Assembly (NCBI GenBank): GCA_015055625.1
Contig: SVHU01000006.1
Location: 56,325-101,455 of the forward strand
Reading direction: 5' to 3'
DNA from: Clostridiales bacterium
GTDB taxonomy: Bacteria > Bacillota > Clostridia > Christensenellales > Pumilibacteraceae
DNA length: 45,131 bases
Translations under genes and position numbers: made by a program
The notes under the pieces: model-generated
Seen by the model: the letters and a program-made list of their open reading frames with translations, nothing else
Databases searched by the model: none
Told to the model about the DNA's origin: nothing
Shown here: piece by piece, positions 1-7,740 of the stretch
Position numbering within the stretch: the stretch's first letter is position 1
How the letters are laid out: every line of letters begins with the position of its first letter

Positions 1-234
1 ATCATTGGTAAAGCCTACGGGAATTCTTACCTGACAGCCTTTTATCGATTGAATAATAGTGCGATAAACAACAGTATCTTCTTTGGATAGGGATAGGATA
101 GGTAGTTCGATAGCATCAACGCCAGTTTTTACGATAGCGTCGCAAATAGCCAACTTTTCTCTGAAAGAAATAGTTTTTTTAAGTTCTTCGGTTTTAACTC
201 TAAGAGTTGTGTCTGATACGAATAATTTTTTCAT
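1..234 (-). CDS. Isopropylmalate/citramalate/homocitrate synthase-like protein, 3' truncated by window
   Basis: The reading frame starts at ATG 234-232 on the minus strand, behind an AAGGAAGG ribosome binding site, and runs off the window edge after 78 codons. The N-terminus MKKLFVSDTTLR matches the first strand of the DRE-TIM metallolyase (HMGL-like) barrel, where Asp of DTT binds the metal and Arg of LR is catalytic. A following segment, CDAIVKTGVDAIELP, resembles the second strand of 2-isopropylmalate, citramalate and homocitrate synthases. The usual DGEQ after DTTLR is replaced by VKTEE, so this is not a canonical LeuA. A T-box leader directly upstream fits an amino-acid biosynthesis role. 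The exact substrate cannot be assigned because most of the protein lies outside the window. Confidence 0.6.
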   Translation of the reverse strand, partial: MKKLFVSDTTLRVKTEELKKTISFREKLAICDAIVKTGVDAIELPILSLSKEDTVVYRTIIQSIKGCQVRIPVGFTND

Positions 235-572
235 GATGTACCTTCCTTTTCCCAAGTTTTGGGAGAATAAAATGTCATTTTAGTGATTTTAGCGGATGGA
301 CATAAAAAAGTCCGCAGAGCAAAAATATAACTCTGCGGGACGATTAACAAAATATAACCGCGGTACCACCCGTATTGTCCTTAAAAAGGACCGCTTATCG
401 GATACTAACATATCCTTGACCTATAACGGGATCGCCCGGGATTTCATACTGCGTTGTTCCGAAATCCTGCTCCGATACGAGACAAAACAAACGTCGTCTG
501 CCGTTTCACACCAACCAACAGCTCTCTGATAGCCCGAAAAGTTTGTTTTTAATATCATCATCGCATTTAATA
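235..572 (-). promoter_or_regulatory. T-box riboswitch leader
   Basis: Read on the minus strand, this leader holds the near-invariant T-box sequence GGGTGGTACCGCG (plus 359-371), the 5' Stem I signature AGAGAGCTGTTGGTTGG with GGTGTGAAAC (about plus 502-530), and a terminator at 304-339. T-boxes sense uncharged tRNA and switch between terminator and antiterminator. The gene immediately downstream is an isopropylmalate-synthase-like enzyme, which fits regulation by an amino acid. The specifier codon was not resolved: CTC (Leu) and ATC (Ile) both occur in the likely 3' arm around plus 476-483. Confidence 0.92.
304..339 (-). terminator. T-box leader intrinsic terminator
   Basis: On the minus strand the arms CCGCAGAG and CTCTGCGG (plus 331-338 and 312-319) pair around an AT-rich 11-base loop and are followed by a run of T (plus 304-309). 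It lies just downstream of the antiterminator bulge sequence, as expected for the regulated terminator of a T-box. Confidence 0.85.
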
Positions 573-578
573 ATCGGT

Positions 579-607
579 ATTTTATCACTTTTATATGGCA
601 TTGTCAA
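579..607 (-). promoter_or_regulatory. Sigma-A-type promoter for the T-box transcript
   Basis: On the minus strand there is a perfect -35 TTGACA (plus 607-602), a 17-base spacer and a -10 TAAAAT (plus 584-579). Transcription would start near 572, just before the T-box Stem I. Confidence 0.75.
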
Positions 608-744
608 TCAAATTTTAAAAATTTTCCAAATTTTTTTATTGCGCGCTTGCGTGTGTGCGTACGAGATAGCTGTCAATAATAAAAATGTGAAAATCTCAAT
701 GGGCATTATGCGGAAAAATATAAATACGCAAGGTGGACTTTTTG

Positions 745-773
745 TTGATTTTGGCAAGTTTTTATGGTACAAT
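745..773 (+). promoter_or_regulatory. Promoter for the fructokinase-dtd unit
   Basis: TTGATT (745-750), a 17-base spacer and TACAAT (768-773) lie 29 bases before the fructokinase start codon. The 608-744 stretch between the divergent promoters is AT-rich and shows no other feature. Confidence 0.6.
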
Positions 774-801
774 ATCTAAAAGATAGAAAAAGGAGAAAGC
801 G

Positions 802-1644
802 ATGTACAAAATTCTTGCGTTTGGGGAGATAATTTGGGATATTTTTCCTGACAAAAAATGTATAGGCGGAGCACCGTTTAATTTTTCGGCTCATGCGGTA
901 AAGCAGGGCGCAACCGTATATTTTGCAAGCGCGGTAGGCAATGATAAAATAGGTGAAGAGGCGGTATCTATGATAAAGAAGTACCGTATAAACGATCAGT
1001 ACGTTACAAAAACTGATAAGCAGACGGGCGCTTGTAACGTTACGCTTGATAGTAACGCTATACCAAGTTACGACCTGTTAGACGACGTTGCATACGATTA
1101 TATAGATGCTCAAAACATTGCGGGAGAGTTTGATGCGTTGTATTTTGGAACGCTTGCGCTAAGACGTGAAAATAATAAAGTTCAAATAAGAGAAATTCTT
1201 AAAAATTGCAAGTTTTCGGAAGTGTTTTGCGACGTAAATATTCGCGCTCCGTACTATGACGAGGAGAGCGTAAAACTGTGTTGCGAAAACGCTACTATTC
1301 TAAAAATAAGCGACGAGGAATTGCACGTTATCGAAAAGATTTTGTATGGTAGCGAAAGTATGAAAATAGAAGAGTTTCAAACCAAGTTAGCGTCTGATTT
1401 TCCCAATCTTAGCCTTGTTATTATAACCAAGGGAAGCGAGGGCGCGAGCGTGTACAGAGTAAGCACGGACAGCAGTTTTTACTTTCCTGCAACCAAGACT
1501 AAAGTTGTGTCAACCGTGGGCGCAGGCGATAGCTATTCGGCAAGCTTTTTACTAAAATACCTAAAGGGCGGAAGCATACTAGACTGCATGGAAAAAGCGA
1601 GCGTAATTAGTGCGTCGGTTGTTGCAAAGCAAGGTGCAATTTAA
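802..1644 (+). CDS. PfkB-family carbohydrate kinase, probable fructokinase
   Basis: This 280-residue protein is a ribokinase/PfkB-fold sugar kinase, a cytoplasmic enzyme that would phosphorylate a hexose such as fructose with ATP. The N-terminal GEIIWDIFPD and CIGGAPFNFSAHAVKQGA segments match the fructokinase GGAPANFA substrate-binding signature. The C-terminal TVGAGDSYSASF carries the anion-hole GAGD with catalytic Asp243. At 280 residues it is slightly shorter than the usual 290-320. The start at ATG 802 has AGGAG at 791-795. Fructokinase specificity is inferred from the GGAP motif; another PfkB sugar kinase is possible. It precedes dtd by 65 bases without a visible promoter or terminator, so the two are probably co-transcribed. 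Confidence 0.85.
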   Translation: MYKILAFGEIIWDIFPDKKCIGGAPFNFSAHAVKQGATVYFASAVGNDKIGEEAVSMIKKYRINDQYVTKTDKQTGACNVTLDSNAIPSYDLLDDVAYDYIDAQNIAGEFDALYFGTLALRRENNKVQIREILKNCKFSEVFCDVNIRAPYYDEESVKLCCENATILKISDEELHVIEKILYGSESMKIEEFQTKLASDFPNLSLVIITKGSEGASVYRVSTDSSFYFPATKTKVVSTVGAGDSYSASFLLKYLKGGSILDCMEKASVISASVVAKQGAI

Positions 1645-1709
1645 CGTAAAAACTCATACGTATTACGTAAAACGCGACAAATTTGATAGATTTTAAGGAG
1701 AAAAACATA

Positions 1710-2159
1710 ATGAAAGCGGTAATTCAAAGAGTAACTAAAACAGTTTTAAAAGTTGACGGTGAGCTTATTAGTGAGATTGGAAAAGGACTTGTGGTATATC
1801 TTGGAGTGCAGGTTGGCGACGTTAAAGAGAGCGCGGATTATCTTGCAAAGAAGATATCGGGAATGAGGATATTTGAGGACGAAAACGGAAAGATGAACTT
1901 GTCGGTAAAGGACGTGGGTGGAGAGATTTTAGTTGTATCGCAGTTTACCCTTCTTGCCGATACTTCGCATGGCAACCGTCCCGGTTTTACCGAGGCTGAA
2001 AAGCCGGACAGGGCAAACGAGCTTTACGAGTATTTCGTATCGCTAATTCAAAATGCTTATGGTATAACTGCTAAAAAGGGTGTGTTTGGCGCGGATATGA
2101 AGATTGAACAGCATAACGACGGGCCTGTAACCATTCTTATGGACAAACGCGACGTTTAA
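1710..2159 (+). CDS. dtd: D-aminoacyl-tRNA deacylase
   Basis: The 149-residue product is a full-length DTD, the cytoplasmic proofreading enzyme that hydrolyses D-amino acids and glycine mischarged on tRNA. The diagnostic SQFTLLAD motif is present near the middle and NDGPVTI near the C-terminus; the latter contains the Gly-Pro pair that recognises the chiral centre. The start is ATG 1710, preceded by AAGGAG at 1695-1700, giving MKAVIQRV, the normal family N-terminus. An in-frame TTG at 1683 would add nine residues and lies upstream of the ribosome binding site, so it was not used. It follows the fructokinase gene and ends before a strong terminator at 2251. Confidence 0.95.
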   Translation: MKAVIQRVTKTVLKVDGELISEIGKGLVVYLGVQVGDVKESADYLAKKISGMRIFEDENGKMNLSVKDVGGEILVVSQFTLLADTSHGNRPGFTEAEKPDRANELYEYFVSLIQNAYGITAKKGVFGADMKIEQHNDGPVTILMDKRDV

Positions 2160-2250
2160 TAGTTCTTATAAAGCATGCTTATATAACGACTTGCTAAAAA
2201 ATAGCTAAATTGTAAAAGAAACGGCTGACATAATTTGAAAAACGAAGAGT

Positions 2251-2286
2251 AAAAACGGTTATAGGTAGCCGTTTTTCTTTTTTTTA
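2251..2286 (+). terminator. Intrinsic terminator after dtd
   Basis: Arms AAAAACGGTTA (2251-2261) and TAGCCGTTTTT (2266-2276) form an 11-pair stem with a TAGG loop and a T-rich tail to 2286. The 2160-2476 spacer otherwise holds only the glmM promoter. Confidence 0.85.
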
Positions 2287-2375
2287 CCCCTAAAATATAA
2301 AAACGTGAAAACGCAAAAAATGCGGAATTTGGCTACTTTTTGAGCTAAAAACGCCACAAAACGAATAAAAAACGG

Positions 2376-2404
2376 TTGACATAGTGAAAAATTTACCCTA
2401 TTAT
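2376..2404 (+). promoter_or_regulatory. glmM promoter
   Basis: A perfect -35 TTGACA (2376-2381), a 17-base spacer and TATTAT (2399-2404). It gives a leader of about 65 bases ending in AAGGAG (2461-2466) before ATG 2477. Confidence 0.8.
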
Positions 2405-2476
2405 ACTCAAAACGTGAATGAACGCAAAATTTTGTGATTGCATATACTGAAAATACATATAAAGGAGTAACAAAAA

Positions 2477-3793
2477 ATGGGTTTGTTTTTTGGAACGGAC
2501 GGACTTAGAGGAATAGTAAACGAGGATTTGACTTTTTCGCTTGCGTATAAGGTAGGAAACGCTTTGGGGACGCTGTGCAGTGGCGCTAAGATTTTGGTGG
2601 GCAGAGATTCTAGAATTTCGGGCTCGTATCTGACTTTGGCGCTGGCGTCGGGAGCAATGAGCGCAGGCGCTTTCGTTGTGGACGTAGGCGTAATTCCTAC
2701 GGCAGGCGTTGCGTATCTTACGCGTGTTGGTTCGTACGACTATGGCGTTGTTATAAGCGCTTCGCACAATAGCGGAGAATATAACGGAATAAAGATTTTC
2801 GACAGGTTTGGCTACAAGCTTTCGGATAAAGAAGAAGAGAGGGTGGAAAGATGTTTTATTCACGATAAGACTAACGACTATCCTTATATCGGAAAGTTTG
2901 AAAGTGATGCGAATTTAAGCAAACGTTATATTGATTTCTTGACAAAAAGCGGTAAAGACCTTAGTGGGCTTAGCGTGGTACTAGACGGTGCGAATGGGGC
3001 AGGTGGACGAATTGCCCCCGCAGTTTTTAGGAAGCTTAACGCAAGCGTAGTAGCGTCTTGTTGCAGTATGGACGGAAAGAAAATCAACGAGGATTGCGGT
3101 TCGCTTTATCCGCAAAAGCTGATAGGCAGAGTGAACAGGTACAAAGCGGACGTAGGCTTTGCGTTTGACGGCGATGCGGATAGATTGATAGCTGTGGATG
3201 AAAAGGGCGGAATTATTGACGGTGATATGGTTATATACATTCTCGCCAAGTATCTTAAAAGCAAAGGCAAACTTAACGGTAATACTGTTGTAGGAACAAG
3301 CCACACTAATATGGCGATAGAGGAAGCCCTAAAAAAGGACGGGATTGAATTTTTGAGAACTGATATAGGCGATAAGTACGTACTTGCAAAGCTTATGGAA
3401 AAGAATTTGTCGCTAGGAGGAGAACAGTCGGGACACGTAATACTCAAAAACACGTCTACAACAGGCGACGGAATACTTACCGCAATCGCGATAGCGTCGC
3501 TTTTGGTAGAAACAGGCAAGAAGGCTAGCGAGTTGTTTGACGTGAAGCTGTATCCACAAGAAAACCGCAACGTTATCGTAAAAGATAAACTTAGAATTAT
3601 AAACAACGAAGAGTTTGCTTCCGCTGTTGCAAAACTTCAAAACGCGCTTGAAAATAAGGGAAGACTTATGGTAAGAGCGTCGGGAACAGAGCCTAAGATT
3701 AGAATTATGGTAGAGAGTGAAAACGTAGAGATTAACAAGTCTTACGCGGATATTTTGCAAGAACTGATAATCAAAAAAGATGGGGAGGTATAA
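2477..3793 (+). CDS. glmM: Phosphoglucosamine mutase
   Basis: This 438-residue cytoplasmic enzyme converts glucosamine-6-phosphate to glucosamine-1-phosphate on the way to UDP-GlcNAc for peptidoglycan. All four family signatures are visible: the N-terminal FGTDGLRG, the active-site serine loop ISASHNS (phosphoserine near residue 94), the metal-binding DGDADR, and the C-terminal phosphate-binding RASGTEPKIR. GGEQSGH, the sugar-binding loop, is also present. The length is close to the usual 445. The residue after SHN is Ser rather than the common Pro, a minor deviation. glmS starts nine bases after the stop, so the two form an operon catalysing consecutive pathway steps. Confidence 0.96.
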   Translation: MGLFFGTDGLRGIVNEDLTFSLAYKVGNALGTLCSGAKILVGRDSRISGSYLTLALASGAMSAGAFVVDVGVIPTAGVAYLTRVGSYDYGVVISASHNSGEYNGIKIFDRFGYKLSDKEEERVERCFIHDKTNDYPYIGKFESDANLSKRYIDFLTKSGKDLSGLSVVLDGANGAGGRIAPAVFRKLNASVVASCCSMDGKKINEDCGSLYPQKLIGRVNRYKADVGFAFDGDADRLIAVDEKGGIIDGDMVIYILAKYLKSKGKLNGNTVVGTSHTNMAIEEALKKDGIEFLRTDIGDKYVLAKLMEKNLSLGGEQSGHVILKNTSTTGDGILTAIAIASLLVETGKKASELFDVKLYPQENRNVIVKDKLRIINNEEFASAVAKLQNALENKGRLMVRASGTEPKIRIMVESENVEINKSYADILQELIIKKDGEV

Positions 3794-3802
3794 GCGTATT
3801 TA

Positions 3803-5482
3803 ATGTGTGGAATTGTAGGATATCTTGGTGAAAACGCAGTGCGTATAAGCGCTAAAAAGTTGGAGCTTTTGCAGTATCGTGGGTATGATTCTGCCGGGGT
3901 TGGGTTTATTCAAAACGGTAAAATCCATTTATCAAAGACTGTTGGAAGCGTAAAAAATCTACGCGCAGATTACGATTCGTTTTCTGCTATTGCACACACT
4001 AGATGGGCAACACACGGCAATGTTTGCACACGTAATGCACACCCTCATACAAGTGGTGAAAACTGGGCGATAGTGCATAACGGAATTATCGAAAATTATA
4101 CAAAACTAAGAGAGGGCGAGTTTGTGTCAGATACAGACAGCGAAGTCATTTCTTTCCTTTTAGAAAAGCATGGAAAAGGGCTGAATTCCGTGATAGAAAC
4201 CGCAAAAAATTTAGAGGGAAGTTTTGCGATTTTAGCTCTGGAAAAAGGTAGTGAACTTTATGCGATAAAGAACAAAAGTCCGCTGTTTGCAAGCGCTAAT
4301 AAAAGTGGAATAATGTTCGCCTCCGATCCTATATGTTTTTGCGGTTTTTCTGATACGTATTATACTTTTTGCGACAAAGAAGTAGCAAAAGCAAGCGGAA
4401 AAACGCTAAAGTTTTATGATTTTGACGGGAATGAAATAGCAAAGGAATGCGTTGGTTTGGACATAGATCAAACGCAGAGTGATAAGGGTGATTTTGATAC
4501 GTTTATGCGTAAGGAGATATATGATATTCCATTTTGTCAAAAGCGTATTTACGAAACGTATACAAACAGTTATCTTTTGCCCATTATAAAGCTTTTTCAA
4601 AGTGCTGACGAGGTATGGTTTATCGGGTGCGGAACAGCGTATCATGCGTGCGCGTATGGCGAAGATGTGTTTGCTAAAGCAGGCAAGAAAACCAGGGCGT
4701 TTATTGCAAGCGAGTTTAGATATTCGCATATTTTCCCCTCGAAAAATACTTTGTGTGTGTTTATCAGCCAGAGCGGAGAAACCGCTGATACTTTAGGGGC
4801 GCTAGAAAAGGTGGATAAGATATGTAAAACAGTGGCGCTTACAAACGTTGGGTACTCTGCGCTAGCTAAGTCGTGTCAAATGGTACTACCTGTTTTGGCA
4901 GGTGAGGAGAGAGCTGTTGCAAGTACTAAAGCGTACGTTTGTCAGCTTACAGTTCTTTCACTCATTGCGCGCGCGATATCTGATAGGGTTGTGGCTATCG
5001 AGATTGTTGACAAGCAAACGATAGATGAGTTAAGCGGTGTTGCAAAGAGGCTTGTAATAGGGTTTGACAGTAAAGAGTTGTTCGTACTTGGACGGAATGC
5101 TGATTACGTTACGGCTATGGAATGTGCGTTAAAAGTTAAGGAAGTAAGTTACATAAATGCCAATGCGTATCCTACGGGAGAGCTTAAGCATGGGTTTATT
5201 GCTTTGCTTAGTAATGATGCACAAGTATTAGTGTTTGCTACGAGCGATGACCTTATGAAAAAGAATTGTAGTGGAGCTCAAGAATGTAAGAGCAGAGGCG
5301 CAAACGTAACGGTAATAACGACTAGTGAGCATGAGTTTGCCGGCGTTGATGAAATAATAAAAGTAGGCTCGTATATTCAGTCGGTGGTTTTTGCGCAAGT
5401 CTTTGCGCTAGAGTGTGCGATAAAGAGAGATACAAACCCCGATATGCCTAAAAACTTGGCTAAAAGCGTTACCGTAGAATAG
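3803..5482 (+). CDS. glmS: Glutamine--fructose-6-phosphate aminotransferase (isomerizing)
   Basis: GlmS makes glucosamine-6-phosphate from fructose-6-phosphate and glutamine, the substrate of the GlmM encoded just upstream. The N-terminal MCGIVGYLG places the nucleophilic Cys2 exactly where removal of Met would expose it, which fixes the start at ATG 3803 even though the GGGGAGG site lies a rather long 14 bases upstream. TRWATHG and NGIIENY of the glutaminase domain are visible. Two SIS sugar-isomerase domains follow, with SQSGETADTL, VASTKAYVCQL and ELKHGFIALL, and the C-terminus is MPKNLAKSVTVE. At 559 residues it is about 40 shorter than typical GlmS, mainly through a compact interdomain region. 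Confidence 0.96.
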   Translation: MCGIVGYLGENAVRISAKKLELLQYRGYDSAGVGFIQNGKIHLSKTVGSVKNLRADYDSFSAIAHTRWATHGNVCTRNAHPHTSGENWAIVHNGIIENYTKLREGEFVSDTDSEVISFLLEKHGKGLNSVIETAKNLEGSFAILALEKGSELYAIKNKSPLFASANKSGIMFASDPICFCGFSDTYYTFCDKEVAKASGKTLKFYDFDGNEIAKECVGLDIDQTQSDKGDFDTFMRKEIYDIPFCQKRIYETYTNSYLLPIIKLFQSADEVWFIGCGTAYHACAYGEDVFAKAGKKTRAFIASEFRYSHIFPSKNTLCVFISQSGETADTLGALEKVDKICKTVALTNVGYSALAKSCQMVLPVLAGEERAVASTKAYVCQLTVLSLIARAISDRVVAIEIVDKQTIDELSGVAKRLVIGFDSKELFVLGRNADYVTAMECALKVKEVSYINANAYPTGELKHGFIALLSNDAQVLVFATSDDLMKKNCSGAQECKSRGANVTVITTSEHEFAGVDEIIKVGSYIQSVVFAQVFALECAIKRDTNPDMPKNLAKSVTVE

Positions 5483-5496
5483 AAATTTGGCTGATG

Positions 5497-5538
5497 AAAT
5501 TACGTAATTATCGATATGGATAGTGCGTAATTTTTTTT
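5497..5538 (+). terminator. Intrinsic terminator after glmMS
   Basis: Arms AAATTACG (5497-5504) and CGTAATTT (5526-5533) enclose an inner ATTATC/GATAGT stem and are followed by a run of T to 5538. Confidence 0.8.
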
Positions 5539-5572
5539 ATTTTGCTGAAAAATTGGGATAGCGCGGATGAAA

Positions 5573-5579
5573 TTCGACA
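5573..5579 (-). promoter_or_regulatory. Candidate 0A-box upstream of spo0A
   Basis: TTCGACA on the plus strand is the exact complement of the Spo0A recognition sequence TGTCGAA. It lies about 60 bases upstream of the -35 element of the spo0A promoter, a position compatible with autoregulation as known for spo0A in Bacillus. A 7-mer can occur by chance, but its placement supports the call. Confidence 0.5.
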
Positions 5580-5639
5580 TTTTTCTACGAAATACGGAGT
5601 TTCGCGACAATCTCTATCAAAAACAGACAACTAAATAGT

Positions 5640-5669
5640 TTGCTAAAGGCGTGCGAATATTGTTATAAT
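5640..5669 (+). promoter_or_regulatory. spo0A promoter
   Basis: TTGCTA (5640-5645), an 18-base spacer and a consensus TATAAT (5664-5669) lie 63 bases before the spo0A start. Confidence 0.6.
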
Positions 5670-5732
5670 GGCAGTACAATTTGTCAGCTAATGAGGGAAA
5701 ATATCGATGTTAAATTATTTTTAGGAGATAAA

Positions 5733-6464
5733 ATGAAAACAACAATTTTGGTAATCGACGACAACAAGGAGTATGCCTTAGAAACGGCAAGAAGCTTGTC
5801 GCAAGTGGAGGATTTTGAGGTGATTGCAACAGCTGAAAATGGTGATGAGGGGCTTAAAATTTTTAATACGTATCACCCAGACGTGGTAATTTTAGATCTT
5901 GTAATGCCTGTGCGCGATGGATATTCGTTCTTGGAAAACGCGCATAAGGGTGGCAGTAAATTTATTGCACTGTCCGCGCTTTCGCAAGACACTTTTATCA
6001 ACAGAGCAATAACGCTTGGTGCGGATTATTATCTGGTAAAGCCGTGTAGCGCTAGTGTGTTAGAGGAGCGTATTAGGTTTGTGAGAAGCGGGCATAAAGA
6101 AAGCACTGTTGTGGATAAGGCGATAGAGGAACGCATTACCAATATTTTCATTACGGTGGGAATTCCTGCCCATATCAAAGGCTATCAGTTTTTACGAGAG
6201 GCGATAAAAATGGCGGTGGATAATCCCGAGGTTATAAACTCGATAACCAAGCAACTTTATCCGTCCGTTGCTAAGCGTTTTTCTACGTCTGCAAGCAAGG
6301 TGGAACGCGCTATACGCCATGCAATTGAGGTGGCTTGGAATAGGGGTAAGATAGAAAATATTAATTCGTTGTTTGGAGTAAAAGTGTATAACCATAACGA
6401 AAAGCCTACAAACGGAGAGTTTATTGCGTTAGTTGCCGATAAGATGCTTCTCGAAAGCGTCTAG
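5733..6464 (+). CDS. spo0A: Sporulation transcription factor Spo0A
   Basis: The 243-residue protein is the master response regulator of sporulation entry. Residues 1-115 form a receiver domain with acidic pocket Asp9/Asp10, phospho-acceptor Asp55 in ILDLVMP, and Lys103 in VKPCS. The C-terminal half is the DNA-binding effector domain, recognisable from GIPAHIKGYQFLREAI, ITKQLYPSVAKRF, VERAIRHAIEVAW and KPTNGEFIALVADK, phrases essentially unique to Spo0A. The receiver is slightly shortened around the loop between Asp55 and Ser81, giving 243 instead of the usual 260-270 residues. The start at ATG 5733 follows TAGGAG at 5722-5727; the frame is open upstream to 5640, but that would overlap the promoter. 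The gene appears monocistronic, with a 0A-box upstream, and implies an endospore-forming lineage. Confidence 0.96.
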   Translation: MKTTILVIDDNKEYALETARSLSQVEDFEVIATAENGDEGLKIFNTYHPDVVILDLVMPVRDGYSFLENAHKGGSKFIALSALSQDTFINRAITLGADYYLVKPCSASVLEERIRFVRSGHKESTVVDKAIEERITNIFITVGIPAHIKGYQFLREAIKMAVDNPEVINSITKQLYPSVAKRFSTSASKVERAIRHAIEVAWNRGKIENINSLFGVKVYNHNEKPTNGEFIALVADKMLLESV

Positions 6465-6610
6465 GGGCCAAGCGCACACCCAATATGTTGTACTTTAGCA
6501 AAGTTTAATAATGAGGTGTGGAATAGTTATTCAGTTTTGAGTAAGCAATAATTAAAAGATGAAAGGAGTATTGTGGTTTTTACAAAAATAGGGAATTTGG
6601 GAAAAAATGG

Positions 6611-6639
6611 TTGCAATAAACTTTGAGATGTATTATAAT
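6611..6639 (+). promoter_or_regulatory. Distal promoter upstream of upp
   Basis: TTGCAA (6611-6616), a 17-base spacer and consensus TATAAT (6634-6639). It lies 136 bases before upp and would give a longer leader than the proximal promoter at 6729. No clear terminator is visible between the spo0A stop (6464) and this site; the rest of the spacer is AT-rich and shows nothing else. Confidence 0.5.
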
Positions 6640-6728
6640 AGAAACACAAAGGTTGTCAAAAAACTATAAAACCGCATAGCTTAAAATTGATGGATATTGT
6701 GGAAATGTTGTAAAAAACTGCACACGTA

Positions 6729-6757
6729 TTGACTAAATCTTGACGCTATGTTATAAA
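6729..6757 (+). promoter_or_regulatory. Proximal upp promoter
   Basis: TTGACT (6729-6734), a 17-base spacer and TATAAA (6752-6757). Transcription would begin only about 10 bases before the start codon, so the leader is nearly absent and the AGGGAG site (6761-6766) lies at the transcript's extreme 5' end. Confidence 0.5.
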
Positions 6758-6774
6758 ATAAGGGAGAAATACTT

Positions 6775-7413
6775 ATGAAAAATTATGAGAACGTTGTAAT
6801 CTTTGATCATCCTCTTATCAAGCATAAGGTAGCGATACTTAGAAGTAAAGATACGGATATGAAAACCTTTCGTGAGCTTGTAGAAGAAATAACCACGCTT
6901 ATGACATACGAGGCGCTAAAGGATGTTCCTACTGAAAATATAATGGTAGAAACACCGCTAGAGGTTGTTGAGCAAACGGTTATAAAAGATGGTAGCGTTG
7001 TAATAGTTCCCATTTTGCGTGCAGGCTTGGGGATGGTTAATGGAGTGCACGTGTTATTTCCAACGGCAAAAGTAGGTCATATCGGAATGTATAGGAATGA
7101 AGAAACCTTAGAGCCCGTGGTGTATTATTGCAAACTTCCAGACGGAATTCAGGATAAAATGGTTATTGTTGTTGACCCAATGCTTGCAACTGGAGGCTCT
7201 GCTTGCGACGCGATAGAACTGCTTAAAAAACAGGGTTGTAAAAATATTAAGCTTATGTCCATACTAGGCGCGCCAGAAGGCGTAGAAAAGGTTGCGACAA
7301 CGTATCCCGACGTTAACGTGTATGTGTCCACGTTAGACAGACAGCTTAATGATCACGGCTACATTTTACCTGGTCTTGGAGATGCCGGCGATAGGCTTTT
7401 TGGAACAAAGTAA
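6775..7413 (+). CDS. upp: Uracil phosphoribosyltransferase
   Basis: This 212-residue cytoplasmic enzyme salvages uracil by converting it with PRPP to UMP. The PRPP-binding loop VVDPMLATGGSACDAI and the C-terminal uracil-binding NDHGYILPGLGDAGDRLFGT are both intact, as is VPILRAGLGMVNG. The length equals that of the family (about 209). Two promoter candidates precede it. It is monocistronic, closed by a strong terminator at 7520, and marks the end of the housekeeping block before the lipoprotein array. Confidence 0.97.
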   Translation: MKNYENVVIFDHPLIKHKVAILRSKDTDMKTFRELVEEITTLMTYEALKDVPTENIMVETPLEVVEQTVIKDGSVVIVPILRAGLGMVNGVHVLFPTAKVGHIGMYRNEETLEPVVYYCKLPDGIQDKMVIVVDPMLATGGSACDAIELLKKQGCKNIKLMSILGAPEGVEKVATTYPDVNVYVSTLDRQLNDHGYILPGLGDAGDRLFGTK

Positions 7414-7519
7414 TATTTACTACTTTTGAAAAGTAAAAAATGAGTTGTTAAATAAGGTGCAATATTTTATTTAGATTTTCATTAAATCTAAGAAGTTTTT
7501 GGAAAATCAAAACCTTTTT

Positions 7520-7550
7520 AAATCTGGCGTTAACCACGCCAGATTTTTTT
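7520..7550 (+). terminator. Intrinsic terminator after upp
   Basis: A perfect 11-pair stem, AAATCTGGCGT (7520-7530) with ACGCCAGATTT (7536-7546), loop TAACC, followed by T to 7550. Two weaker AT-rich hairpins lie at 7421-7440 and 7475-7497. Confidence 0.9.
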
Positions 7551-7710
7551 GCTTGGTTATTAAACTAAAGAATATTATTTTTTAGAGTAAAATTCTCTAA
7601 AGTTACTGCGCGCTAGTGCTCACAATTGGTGATTTGCGCCCAGTTCTGCGCGTTTTTGCTTATTAGCACAAATTTTGGCTAGGAATTGGCAAAAAATGGC
7701 TTAAAATCTC

Positions 7711-7740
7711 TTGAAATGGCTAGTCAAAATATGCTATACT
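7711..7740 (+). promoter_or_regulatory. Cassette 1 promoter
   Basis: TTGAAA (7711-7716), an 18-base spacer and TATACT (7735-7740). The spacer 7551-7710 shows no gene. Confidence 0.55.

Noticed and set aside
83-283. Plus-strand frame of 66 codons at the window start
   Set aside because: It is the antisense of the minus-strand DRE-TIM gene, which has a ribosome binding site and recognisable motif.
296-529. Plus-strand frame of 77 codons over the T-box
   Set aside because: The region is a structured RNA leader on the minus strand with an unmistakable T-box motif.
543-779. Possible small hydrophobic peptide
   Set aside because: It spans two divergent promoters, lacks a ribosome binding site and is AT-rich by chance.
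5640-5732. Upstream extension of spo0A
   Set aside because: The extension overlaps the promoter and adds 31 residues not found in Spo0A.
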